DNA of 64,000 nucleotides from UBA7330 sp965243485 (GCA_965243485.1 CBDEVP010000001.1:4092001-4156000), one strand, 5' to 3'. Numbered from the stretch's first letter, positions 53,241-61,827 are shown. Notes: generated by a model not told the origin, from the sequence alone. Numbers and translations are program-made.

Positions 53241-53609
53241 ATGGCACTAAGTATAGAAGCAACGAAAATTCGTAACGAGCTTATTCAGGCTGCCAAATAT
53301 AGAAGGCATGTAGAGTACATAATGCTTTCATATTTAATTGGGTTTGAGAAGGAAAATAGAGATGCAGTCGATAAGCTATTGGCTGAGGTCTCGGCTGCTG
53401 AGCATAAAGAAGGAAAGCCTATTCTTTGGCCGCTGGTGATTGAGGAAGAAACAGGTGTCCCAAGTAAACGCTATTATGAGCTAGTGGAAGGACTAAAACT
53501 GGCAGAAGGGGTAAAGGATAAAGAGATTATTTATAATAATGGACTAGAAAAAGCATTCAGCTATTGGGGAAGGCGTAAAAAGACCGGAAAAAGTGGATCA
53601 CGACGATAA
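53241..53609 (+). CDS. Small basic-tailed protein of unknown function
   Basis: The 122-residue product is predicted helical, with KYRRHVEYIMLSYLIGFEKE and WPLVIEEETGVPSKRYYELV, then a basic tail (YWGRRKKTGKSGSRR) suited to nucleic-acid contact. No signal or membrane segment is present. The middle section could be a helix-turn-helix-like fold, but this is not certain. It is 190 bases upstream of the sigma-factor gene on the same strand, with the leader region in between. Family not recognised. Confidence 0.6.
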   Translation: MALSIEATKIRNELIQAAKYRRHVEYIMLSYLIGFEKENRDAVDKLLAEVSAAEHKEGKPILWPLVIEEETGVPSKRYYELVEGLKLAEGVKDKEIIYNNGLEKAFSYWGRRKKTGKSGSRR

Positions 53610-53708
53610 TTTTTTTCAATTCAATTGGACTTTTTTTTATTTCTTCCGTATGTAAATAAGCAATGTGGTACTAAACACGTATACATTGCTTAAATTTATT
53701 GATAAATA

Positions 53709-53799
53709 AGAGGGTTTGTCCCAGCATGGCCGCAACTGGCTGTGGTTAACAGATGAACTGTCGGCGATTGGCCCTCTAAAACCAAAAAGTTAGAGAGCC
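53709..53799 (+). promoter_or_regulatory. Structured leader with mutually exclusive hairpins before the sigma gene
   Basis: AGAGGG (53709-53714) can pair with CCCTCT (53772-53777), closing a three-way junction with inner hairpins at 53726-53743 (ATGGCC GCAACT GGCTGT) and 53750-53762 (ACAG ATGAA CTGT). The same CCCTCT is also part of GGCCCTCTAA (53770-53779), which can pair with TTAGAGAGCC (53790-53799) at 9 of 10 positions, directly before the ATG at 53800. The two pairings exclude each other, as in riboswitches and attenuators. No known riboswitch class matches by eye. Base pairing was read by hand, without energy calculation. Confidence 0.5.
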
Positions 53800-54450
53800 A
53801 TGAAAGGTAATAAGAAGGCTTTGGCGATAGCTGATGAAAATCGCTTCATTTCGAACATTCAGTCTCGTACTGAGACATCCAATCAAGATTTCAATTCAAT
53901 ACTGCGACACTACCAACCTTTAATTGGTAAATGCGTCTCACAGTATTCAGCATATTATTTCTGGAAACATGATATTGAGCAAGAAGCCATCTTAGGTCTT
54001 CATGAAGCAATAAGAAGATTTGACTTTTCTAAAGGGACAAATTTTGCCCCATTTGCAAAACTTGTTATCAAGAATCGTTTGATTGACTTTTATGAGAAAA
54101 CCATAAAGGTTCAAGAGTTACCTGAAGTTGAATCTGACTACGTCATTGAAGAGACTAAAAATCCTAAAAGGAAATATTCCGAAGAAAGGATTTTTCAGGG
54201 AGAATCTTATGTCATTGCAAATTTTGATTTTTCAGAAGCCTCACTAACTAGGACCTTCAATGAGCTTAGGTTTAGGACCAAAGATATCACAATATTCAAT
54301 TTTTATTTTAGAAGGGATTACACAGTCGATGAAATTTCAGAGGAGCTTGGATTTCCACGTAGTACTGTACACCAAATTGTTACAAAAACCAAAAACGCGA
54401 TGATTGAATATTATACGATCAATGGCTATAAATACATTTATTCACTTTAA
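53800..54450 (+). CDS. Sigma-70 family RNA polymerase sigma factor (island-encoded)
   Basis: The 216-residue protein has region 2 (about 28-100) with ILRHYQPLIGKCVSQYSAYY, FWKHDIEQEAILGLHEAIRR and FAPFAKLVIKNRLIDFYEKT, and region 4 (about 148-208) with YTVDEISEELGFPRSTVHQI as the helix-turn-helix. It is larger than a normal ECF factor because of a charged linker between the regions. No anti-sigma gene is adjacent. It starts the operon: the next ATG follows after 11 bases. It may direct polymerase to this operon's own promoter or, conceivably, act only as a DNA-binding or timing factor. Confidence 0.85.
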   Translation: MKGNKKALAIADENRFISNIQSRTETSNQDFNSILRHYQPLIGKCVSQYSAYYFWKHDIEQEAILGLHEAIRRFDFSKGTNFAPFAKLVIKNRLIDFYEKTIKVQELPEVESDYVIEETKNPKRKYSEERIFQGESYVIANFDFSEASLTRTFNELRFRTKDITIFNFYFRRDYTVDEISEELGFPRSTVHQIVTKTKNAMIEYYTINGYKYIYSL

Positions 54451-54461
54451 ATAAGAAGATC

Positions 54462-56288
54462 ATGAAAGAGTTTATAGGAGCAAAAAGCCAGGATGAATTT
54501 ATACAAGGTATAGATGGGGCAAGTTTTGATTTTGGGCTTGTATTTACACAAGCGTTTCTTAAAGGGATCAGAGATATAGGCTACAAAAGTACAGCTACAG
54601 CTTTGTTTGAAAATATAGATAATGCGATCCAGGCAGAAGCGGGGAATATCCATATAATTATGGATTTCGATAAGGGTTCATCTGAAAAAGGCGCACCAGA
54701 TAGAATCGCCATAATTGATGATGGGCACGGTATGACTCCAGAAATGTTACGTATTTCCGTCCTCTGGGGTGGTTCACATCGAATCGATAATCGGGATGGC
54801 TTCGGTAAATATGGCTATGGCCTCCCGTCCTCATGCGTGAGCATCGGTCAGAAGTTTTCGGTTTATTCAAAAAGGGAAGACTCAAATTGGAATTACGTAC
54901 CAATTGATGTAGTTGAAATAGCTCAGAATAACCCAAAATATCTGGATCCCTCCTCAGGAAGGATAATTGCCCCAAAAGCTGAGGAAGGTGGCCTACCAGA
55001 CTTTATCCAATCATATCTTGATAAAAAATCAATTGAGCTAAACCACGGCACTGCTGTTGTTATTGAAAAGGTTGACAGATTAACATATAAAACATATGGC
55101 CCATTAAAAGATTTCTTGATTCAACAATGTGGTATTACCTATCGAAACTTTTTGCGTCAGGTAAATCTTTATGTGGATGGTATAGCTCTAGAGCCAATTG
55201 ATCCACTTTTCATTACAGAGGGTTTTAGATATTATGATGAAGATGATGATCGAGCTACTAGTCTCGCCCCATTAAAAGTGAAGGTTAAAGACCGGGAAAC
55301 TAAGAAAGAGGTAGGGGAGATCACAGTTCGCTTTTCACTGATGCCACCTACCTTTTTGCGTAAACCAGAATTTAAGAATCAACTCAATCCACCCCCTAAT
55401 GCAAGCAATAAAAGATTCTATGTAAGGAAGGAGAATAATGGAATTATAGCGTTAAGAGCTGGACGACAAATAGACGTAATTACATCTAAATGTCCATGGA
55501 CTACTTTCCAAAATAATGACAGATACATTGGGATTGAAATTGATTTCCCGCCATCTTTAGATGAAGAGTTTTCAATAACAACAGCAAAGCAGCAAGTTGT
55601 TCTTTCTGAAAGAATCTGGAATATTCTTGAAGATAATGGAGTTAGGGAAGCAATTGCTAATACAAGAAATACATACAAAAAAAGGCTTAAGGAATTTAAG
55701 CAGCGAATAAAGGATCAGTCTCAGTCAAGTGAAACCGAGAAGCAAGAAGATCTTTCGGCGAAAGCAATGGCGGAAAGTAAAAAGGAGCATAAGGTTGATC
55801 CAGAAAAACAACCTCTAGAGTTTAAGAAAGAAGCTGAAAAGAATCTTGAAAATGAAATAAACGAGAGATCAACAAAATCCGGTGTTGATAAAGATTTGAT
55901 CCGGCAACATCTGGAATCTGAAATAAGCACTTCTCCTTACAAGAGAAATTTCATAGAGCAGGAAGAGGGACCATTTTATATGGTCAAGCAGATTGGAGGG
56001 CAAGTCAATATTTACATTAATAAAGAACATAGGTTCTACACAGATTTGTATAATGGTAAGAACTCTAGCCCTGAGCTTCGTTACTCTCTGGATATACTTC
56101 TTTATGTTTTAGGTGAAAGTGAGCTAAGGGTAACCGCAGAGAAAAAGAATTTTTATAGAATAGAGCGTAATGAGTGGTCAGTTAAACTTCAGACAGCGCT
56201 GGAGAAATTATCCCACTTCTTTTCTGAGAATGAGGATGATGAAATTTTTGAGGAAGAGCTAGAAGCAAGTCAGAAAACTGATCAATGA
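54462..56288 (+). CDS. GHKL ATPase, MORC/Hsp90-like, first of a pair
   Basis: The 608-residue protein has the full GHKL nucleotide site: N box with Glu50, Asp53 and Asn54 in ENIDNAIQAEA, G1 box DDGHGM (86-91), and G2 box GKYGYGLPSS (115-124). The WGGSHR and GKYGYGLPSSC pattern is nearest to MORC-type (paraMORC) ATPases, not histidine kinases, which lack such a G2. A second domain (about 230-390), a charged coiled coil (about 405-490) and a C-terminal domain (about 510-600; YINKEHRFYTDLYNG) follow. MORC-like ATPases clamp on DNA by ATP-driven dimerisation. It overlaps the next gene by 4 bases. Confidence 0.88.
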   Translation: MKEFIGAKSQDEFIQGIDGASFDFGLVFTQAFLKGIRDIGYKSTATALFENIDNAIQAEAGNIHIIMDFDKGSSEKGAPDRIAIIDDGHGMTPEMLRISVLWGGSHRIDNRDGFGKYGYGLPSSCVSIGQKFSVYSKREDSNWNYVPIDVVEIAQNNPKYLDPSSGRIIAPKAEEGGLPDFIQSYLDKKSIELNHGTAVVIEKVDRLTYKTYGPLKDFLIQQCGITYRNFLRQVNLYVDGIALEPIDPLFITEGFRYYDEDDDRATSLAPLKVKVKDRETKKEVGEITVRFSLMPPTFLRKPEFKNQLNPPPNASNKRFYVRKENNGIIALRAGRQIDVITSKCPWTTFQNNDRYIGIEIDFPPSLDEEFSITTAKQQVVLSERIWNILEDNGVREAIANTRNTYKKRLKEFKQRIKDQSQSSETEKQEDLSAKAMAESKKEHKVDPEKQPLEFKKEAEKNLENEINERSTKSGVDKDLIRQHLESEISTSPYKRNFIEQEEGPFYMVKQIGGQVNIYINKEHRFYTDLYNGKNSSPELRYSLDILLYVLGESELRVTAEKKNFYRIERNEWSVKLQTALEKLSHFFSENEDDEIFEEELEASQKTDQ

Positions 56289-57796
56289 AAGAGCTAATTC
56301 AAGTTAAGAATTTCATCCAAGCGACGCGTGATTCCGGCTATCGAGGGACCTACTCAGCTTTAGCCGAAATCATTGATAATTCATTGGAAGCAGAAGCAAA
56401 ATCCATTGAGGTCAAAATAGAGCAGGAAGGGTTGGGCGCACAAAAGGAATACACTGTTTCAGTGATTGATGACGGGGTTGGAATGTCGGCAGCAGAGCTA
56501 AATAGCGCATTGCAGTTTGGAGGTAGCTCAAAATTTAATTCCAGGAGCGGACTGGGGAGGTACGGCATGGGTCTCCCCAATAGCTCCCTGAGCCAGGCCA
56601 AAAGGATTGAAGTAGTGACCTGGAAAACGAAGAGCTCAGTATACAAAAATCACTTGGATATCGACGAGATAGTTGCTGGTAAGGTTGGCAATATCGGGAA
56701 GCCGATGAAGCTAAGAAAGGATGATTTATTACTCCATTCATCATCCGGGACCATTGTGAAATGGATGAAATGTGATCGCTTATCTTACAAGAACCTAAAG
56801 AGCTTGATGGCTAATCTTCATCTTGAGCTAGGACGAATATTTCGGTACGCATTGTGGAAAGGCGTGAAGATCACTGTAAATAATGAGGAGGTGATCCCAA
56901 TTGACCCTCTATTTATGAAGGCTGGTAATAACCTGATAGGCGGTAATCTATATGGTAAAGAGCTAATTTATGATATTAGGGTTCCTGGAATAGACCATAA
57001 GTCGAAGGTCGCTGTCCGGTTTATTGAATTACCTCTTGAGCGTTGGTCACACTACTCTAATGAGGAAAAGCAAGGGCTGTCTATAACCAAAAGAGCCGGA
57101 TTTTCAATTGTTCGTGCAATGCGTGAGATTGACTATGGCTGGTTTTTTACAGGAAGTAAGAAGAAAGAAAATTACGATGACTGGTGGCGGTGCGAGGTTT
57201 CATTTAGTCCTGACCTAGATGAACTATTTGGAGTAACTCACACAAAGCAGGAGATCAACCCTACTGAAGAGCTAAAACAAATATTGACCCCTGACATACA
57301 AAACATAGCTAGGGAGTTAAATAACAGAGTTCGGAATCGATTTATTGAGCTAAAGAAAATTGGTAGTAACCTCAGGGCAAAATATGAACTTGAAAAGGTT
57401 GATGGCTTTATCTCTCCCCCTATTGGCAGCTTCACAAAAGATGATGTTCACAGTTTGCTCCAGAGAATAAGGTCCAAGTCTAATAGTGGCAGTGTAATTA
57501 AAGGATTAAAATACTACCTCGATTTCAAGAAGCTTGATGGAATAAGTTTTTTTATTTCAGAGTATTCCAAAAAACAGATCTTGGTTCAACTGAATTCAAA
57601 TCATCCCTTTTACAGTAAGGTATATCACCCCTTACTTGAAAATCAGAAAAATGCGTCATACTATTTCATGAAGCAGCTTGAAATATTGATTTTTGCAGCT
57701 GCCCGGGCAGAATCTATTCTGGAAGAAAAGCAGAAAAAGATAGCTGGCATTTACCGCGATAACTGGAGTCAGATCCTAGCAGCTTATTTAACCTGA
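56285..57796 (+). CDS. GHKL ATPase, MORC/Hsp90-like, second of a pair
   Basis: The 503-residue protein has Glu28, Asp31 and Asn32 (EIIDNSLEAEA), G1 DDGVGM (62-67), and G2 GRYGMGLPNS (91-100), all intact. Its C-terminus (LNSNHPFYSKVYHPLL, then ILIFAAARAESILEEKQKKI) aligns by eye with that of the first ATPase, though the charged coiled-coil insert of the first protein is much shorter here. The pair is therefore paralogous and may work as a heterodimer. Its ATG lies in the stop of the first ATPase (ATGA), and the next gene starts 3 bases after its own stop. Confidence 0.88.
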   Translation: MKELIQVKNFIQATRDSGYRGTYSALAEIIDNSLEAEAKSIEVKIEQEGLGAQKEYTVSVIDDGVGMSAAELNSALQFGGSSKFNSRSGLGRYGMGLPNSSLSQAKRIEVVTWKTKSSVYKNHLDIDEIVAGKVGNIGKPMKLRKDDLLLHSSSGTIVKWMKCDRLSYKNLKSLMANLHLELGRIFRYALWKGVKITVNNEEVIPIDPLFMKAGNNLIGGNLYGKELIYDIRVPGIDHKSKVAVRFIELPLERWSHYSNEEKQGLSITKRAGFSIVRAMREIDYGWFFTGSKKKENYDDWWRCEVSFSPDLDELFGVTHTKQEINPTEELKQILTPDIQNIARELNNRVRNRFIELKKIGSNLRAKYELEKVDGFISPPIGSFTKDDVHSLLQRIRSKSNSGSVIKGLKYYLDFKKLDGISFFISEYSKKQILVQLNSNHPFYSKVYHPLLENQKNASYYFMKQLEILIFAAARAESILEEKQKKIAGIYRDNWSQILAAYLT

Positions 57797-57799
57797 TAG

Positions 57800-59806
57800 A
57801 TGAAGGAAATAAAACTTGACCTTAAAGCCGAAAAACACGTACAAGATCAGTTTAAACATTTCCTTAGTCGGATCAAAAGAGATCAGCGCAAAAGCAGAGT
57901 AGCCACTGAAGCAATTCAAAAAGAGAGAGAGCAGCTTAGAATCTCAAATAGTGATGCTTCCAGTAATGATGAGCTCTTACTCTTGTATGCTAAAAGTCTT
58001 ATTCTAGACCTGCTCCAGCAGGATTGGTTTTTAAAAATCAGGAAAGGAAGTTTCTTTTTAGCTCATACTGCCAAAGAAGAGGAGCAAAAGCTAGCAGCTC
58101 AAAAGCTTAAAGAAAAGGTGCGGAATAGCCATCTTATTTCCCGTAATTCACAATTTCTTGTTCCTTCAGTAGCTGAGTTTATTGAGAGGATGGAAAGAAG
58201 AAAATTTACGGAGAAAGGCTGGGTCTCAATCTTTTCCTTAATGCGAGATGGAGAAGAGCTTGAGAGGTCACTTAGCTCCATTTCGGCTCAAGAAAAATCA
58301 GATTTTGAAGGAGTAATTGATCCATATATTCAATTCGTAGAGACTGGAAAAAAATGTCAGCATACAGATCTATATCTCACTGATATTTGGAGGTATTTTA
58401 GGTATACATGGATAACTACTTATAAAAGCCTTCCTGGCAGATCAATATCGATACTGATTCGAGATGCTGCTGCCGAGCATCATCCAGTGATTGGGATTGC
58501 TGCACTTGGAAGCTCCATGGCTCAGTTAACTAAACGTGATCGCTGGATTGGTTGGGAGGCCGATAAATTCCTAGAAAATTTAAGAGAGGACCCAAATAAG
58601 CAAACGCTTGATTGGATTCTAAAAATATGGAATGATTTTCTCCAGGAGCTATATATTGATGATCTCTTAAGGGAAAAGAATTTATCCCTTGAAGAGCTAG
58701 AGGCCCCAGACCAAAACCTAATTACATATTTAAGGGAACGAGCGGAGGAGGAAAAAGAGGGTCATAGAAGATTTCCACATGAAGCCAAAAAGTCTAAGGA
58801 AGGTGAAACGATCAATTGGAATAAGAGAGCTGAAACCGCACTATTTAAAAGTAAGCGATATAGCTTTTTGGCAGACTTACTTTCAATTAAGTTGATTTTA
58901 GATAAGTACGAGATTCATAGAGGGCTTGAACATTTTGTTAGAGCATTGGACTCCGCTGAATTCAGGGATGCAATTGGTAAGCTAGTGCGTCGTAGGAAAG
59001 GACAGCGTGTCGGTATTGATATAATGGATATTATTATCTGTGGTTCAATCGCCCCATATAATCATTTAATAGGGGGAAAGCTGGTCAGTCTAATGCTTAC
59101 TTCCCCGGAGGTTGTAAATTATTACAATTCAAAATATTCAAGGAAGGAGAGCCTAATCGCATCAGCTATGGCTGGTAAACCCATAGTAAGAAAGCCCAAG
59201 CTTACATTTTTAGCAACAACAAGCTTATACGGGGTTGCTTCTAGCCAATATAATCGGCTAAAGATGCCAATGGACAGCTTTGGAGGAAGTAAAGAAGAAA
59301 GGATAGAATATATAAACCTGGGAATTTCAGAGGGTTTTGGGTCTTTTCAGTTCAGCCAAGAAACTTTAGAATGGGGGCATCAATATTTGGGAAGAAGAAT
59401 TGGTGGAAGAAGAGTAAACAGCATTTTTGGTGAAGGTGCGAATCCCCTTATGAGAAAGATCCGGGAAGCTCTTGAGCTTATTGGTCTCGAATCCGAGCCT
59501 ATCCTAAAGCATGGTAAAAATCGGATCATTTATGGAATTCCGTTGGCAAAGAATGTTAGGGAGGTGCTTCTAGGTTTCGACCAAAAGCCTGACTACATCA
59601 TTCCTACGGAGCTAGAAGATAAAGAAGCAACCAAGAGGATAGTTAAATTCTGGGAAGGTCGCTGGCTTGAAAAAAGGATTCAGAAGAAAGAGATACTTGA
59701 GAATATTAAAGAGCACTCAAAAGCCTATCCGATTACCCATGGAGCCAGAGCACCTCTTTACAAAATCAAGGCTGAGGATGAAGGATTATTTCCTAGCTAC
59801 CAATAA
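57800..59806 (+). CDS. DUF4338-containing protein, DruA-like
   Basis: The 668-residue soluble protein has a charged helical N-terminus (about 1-200), then SILIRDAAAEHHPVIGIAAL with RDRWIGW at 246-252. That is the core signature I associate with DUF4338, the family of DruA in the Druantia phage-defence system. Later blocks are IICGSIAPYNHLIGGKLVSL (from about 411) and TTSLYGVASSQYNRLKMP (from about 473), which also recur in large DUF4338 proteins; this part is from memory and less sure. It is much longer than DruA of Druantia type I, and the DruE helicase is absent. It is the last gene of the sigma/GHKL operon. The reaction is unknown. Confidence 0.6.
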   Translation: MKEIKLDLKAEKHVQDQFKHFLSRIKRDQRKSRVATEAIQKEREQLRISNSDASSNDELLLLYAKSLILDLLQQDWFLKIRKGSFFLAHTAKEEEQKLAAQKLKEKVRNSHLISRNSQFLVPSVAEFIERMERRKFTEKGWVSIFSLMRDGEELERSLSSISAQEKSDFEGVIDPYIQFVETGKKCQHTDLYLTDIWRYFRYTWITTYKSLPGRSISILIRDAAAEHHPVIGIAALGSSMAQLTKRDRWIGWEADKFLENLREDPNKQTLDWILKIWNDFLQELYIDDLLREKNLSLEELEAPDQNLITYLRERAEEEKEGHRRFPHEAKKSKEGETINWNKRAETALFKSKRYSFLADLLSIKLILDKYEIHRGLEHFVRALDSAEFRDAIGKLVRRRKGQRVGIDIMDIIICGSIAPYNHLIGGKLVSLMLTSPEVVNYYNSKYSRKESLIASAMAGKPIVRKPKLTFLATTSLYGVASSQYNRLKMPMDSFGGSKEERIEYINLGISEGFGSFQFSQETLEWGHQYLGRRIGGRRVNSIFGEGANPLMRKIREALELIGLESEPILKHGKNRIIYGIPLAKNVREVLLGFDQKPDYIIPTELEDKEATKRIVKFWEGRWLEKRIQKKEILENIKEHSKAYPITHGARAPLYKIKAEDEGLFPSYQ

Positions 59807-60521
59807 GCCAAGTAAATACGTTTCTAAGATAGTCTCGCAAGAATAACTTACTATCTATTTCTTTTGGTTTTCCAAAGTATTGTAATCCCCTGAAAGGGCT
59901 TCCTGGAGAAGGGATAGAAACACATTCAATTGTTCCTCCACTATTAAGCTTAAGTTGCTGACAAATTGGTTGGTTAATTTTTTCATTTGTATAGTCAATG
60001 CCACTGAGAATGATATTTTTTAACATGGCGGTTCCTTCAGCTTCTTTATTTATGGAGGGATGTTCTTCAAAAAAGCCGTTCGTTAATAGCATTTCATTTA
60101 GCACCGCTTTTGAAGTGCATAGGATTCGTAAATTTTCATTAATACCTGGATATTTGAAGAAGTTGAAGTTGTAGGTGCGATCAGAGAGGTCATAATCAAA
60201 TGATGATTTTCCTTTTCTTTTTGCAGAGGTGATAATATTTGTAATCCCGATCTCATTTTTTTCAAGGCTACGCTTTATAGCAATAAGATCAGATGGCTGA
60301 ACTGAATTATCAACAAAAGCAGAATACCAATTCCAAAAGACATTTTTGGAGCTGCCGTAATAAAATTGTAGATCACCATTTTTTCTTCTTTCAATTAGTT
60401 TACCTTCCCCAGATTCACCTTTTGACTTATCGGCTGTTGTTAGCGTCCAAGTAGGGAAACTACCGAGGATAATTCTTTTTTGGCTTAGCTTTTTGTTCAG
60501 AGATAGGCTGTCAGTTTCCAT
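59793..60521 (-). CDS. UDG-superfamily DNA glycosylase-like protein
   Basis: The 242-residue protein has RIILGSFPTW near residue 16 and FYYGSSKNVFWNWYSAF near 53, the pattern of the mug/DNA-deoxyinosine-glycosylase branch (LGSFP... followed by YYxxxxNxFW). A TNIITSAKRKGKSSFD stretch near 92 and a C-terminal CVSIPSPGSPFRGLQYFG stretch fit the motif that follows the catalytic fold. The usual active-site Asn or Asp is not clear by eye. Phage-defence glycosylases of this superfamily exist (Brig1 type). It is convergent with the DUF4338 gene, overlapping it by 14 bases, which fits co-inheritance. Confidence 0.65.
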   Translation of the reverse strand: METDSLSLNKKLSQKRIILGSFPTWTLTTADKSKGESGEGKLIERRKNGDLQFYYGSSKNVFWNWYSAFVDNSVQPSDLIAIKRSLEKNEIGITNIITSAKRKGKSSFDYDLSDRTYNFNFFKYPGINENLRILCTSKAVLNEMLLTNGFFEEHPSINKEAEGTAMLKNIILSGIDYTNEKINQPICQQLKLNSGGTIECVSIPSPGSPFRGLQYFGKPKEIDSKLFLRDYLRNVFTWLIGS

Positions 60522-60545
60522 TTTTTGACTAAATATGAGTCCCCC

Positions 60546-61724
60546 CTAATCCCACATCTCACCCTCAATCTCCGTCGCCTCTACCACTGAAATGGTAGAC
60601 AGCTCCTTCCGGTCGTAGCCCTCCACCTCAAAAAGGATCTCAAAGTATTCGGGCAGTTGCTTGTCAGGGAAGTTTTCAGTGCCCACCTGGTCCAGAAAGG
60701 CCTGGTTCAGTACTTTGGAGGAGATCAGTTCCACGCTGGTGTCTGTAAACCCTGCGATCAGGTAGATGAACGTATCTTCGATCCCTGAGACCCTGGAAAA
60801 GATGCCATAGTCCTTGTGCAGCTCCCCGGGGTTGCCAACGATCTGGATGGTGTCCCGCGTGTCTTTTTCCAGCAGTACACCATAGGAGGGGGACGGCTCG
60901 TAATGGGAGATGTTGTAATACGCATCCAGGAGGTACAGGCTCTTGAAGTACCCGATAAAGATGATGTTGTTTTCCTTCAGGTCTTCGATGGTGAGCTCGG
61001 AGGCCATCCGGAAGTTTACGGACCGGTCCAGGTGCCTGAGCAGGTCGGAAAAATAATAAAGGCTGATCGCATGCTGCCGGGTCAGGTACTTGCTCCGGGA
61101 CTGGTTGAAGGGGAGGAGATCCGGCCTTTGGCTTTCCAGGTCGGCCTGCCTGTTGATGTTATAATCCCGCACCAGATTGCCGGTGGTGTCATGATACATG
61201 AAGAGATCGCCCAGCACCACCAGCACAGGCTTGCTGTTGCTGCTCAGATCCTGATAGATCAGGGTTTGCTGGTAGCTTTTTTCCGCTTCATCAAACACGA
61301 TCGCGTAAGCCAGGGCAGAGATCAGCAACAGGATGATGACCACGAGTCCGGGCACCAGCCGCTTGTTCTTTGCAGCCTCATCGGTTTCGGTAGGTTCCTT
61401 TTCTTTAAATGATACTTCATAACTTCCTTTTTCAATGTCGAGCAGCAGGTCGTCGTTTTTACCTTCGGTAAGGTAGTACTCCTTCAATCGCTTTCTGAGG
61501 TGGTAGACCGCCACCCGCACGAAGGATGTGTCTTCTTCTTTGCTGAGGTCAGCCTGGAAATGCTCTACCGCGATGGTGGCCTCCTTCGGCGGATCATGGT
61601 CCAGGGATTTCCTCACCAGGTACGTCAGCAACTGCTGGTTCTTTTCACTGAATAACTCACTCCGGGTCACCCTTTCGAGTGCCTGCTGGATCTTGTCTAG
61701 GGAAACCGGTGCGTTCTTGTTCAT
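60546..61724 (-). CDS. ToxR-like transmembrane transcriptional regulator
   Basis: The 392-residue protein has an N-terminal winged-helix domain (about 10-105) with LSKEEDTSFVRVAVYHLRKR and DLLLDIEKGSYEVSFKE, as in OmpR/ToxR-type DNA-binding domains; a single membrane helix (about 125-147, LVPGLVVIILLLISALAYAI); and an extracytoplasmic domain of about 240 residues with no recognised motif. The plan is a one-component regulator that senses a signal outside and binds DNA inside. It is 25 bases upstream, on the same strand, of the UDG-like gene. Base composition is richer in G/C than the island genes, so it probably belongs to the host chromosome. Confidence 0.75.
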   Translation of the reverse strand: MNKNAPVSLDKIQQALERVTRSELFSEKNQQLLTYLVRKSLDHDPPKEATIAVEHFQADLSKEEDTSFVRVAVYHLRKRLKEYYLTEGKNDDLLLDIEKGSYEVSFKEKEPTETDEAAKNKRLVPGLVVIILLLISALAYAIVFDEAEKSYQQTLIYQDLSSNSKPVLVVLGDLFMYHDTTGNLVRDYNINRQADLESQRPDLLPFNQSRSKYLTRQHAISLYYFSDLLRHLDRSVNFRMASELTIEDLKENNIIFIGYFKSLYLLDAYYNISHYEPSPSYGVLLEKDTRDTIQIVGNPGELHKDYGIFSRVSGIEDTFIYLIAGFTDTSVELISSKVLNQAFLDQVGTENFPDKQLPEYFEILFEVEGYDRKELSTISVVEATEIEGEMWD

Positions 61725-61827
61725 TTGATAGCAGCAAATTACCTGAGTTAGACATTAACTCAAAACAAAAATACCAACACAACTATGCTTATGCCGAGTC
61801 CCTGGCTGGACGGTAGGTCCCTTTCTC

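Noticed and set aside
53709..53799. Known riboswitch classes (cobalamin, THF, preQ1, c-di-GMP)
   Set aside because: The conserved cores I know for these classes are not present; the switch idea rests only on pairing.
57800..59806. A complete Druantia system
   Set aside because: No DruE helicase or other Dru proteins are encoded nearby; only the DUF4338-like protein is shared.
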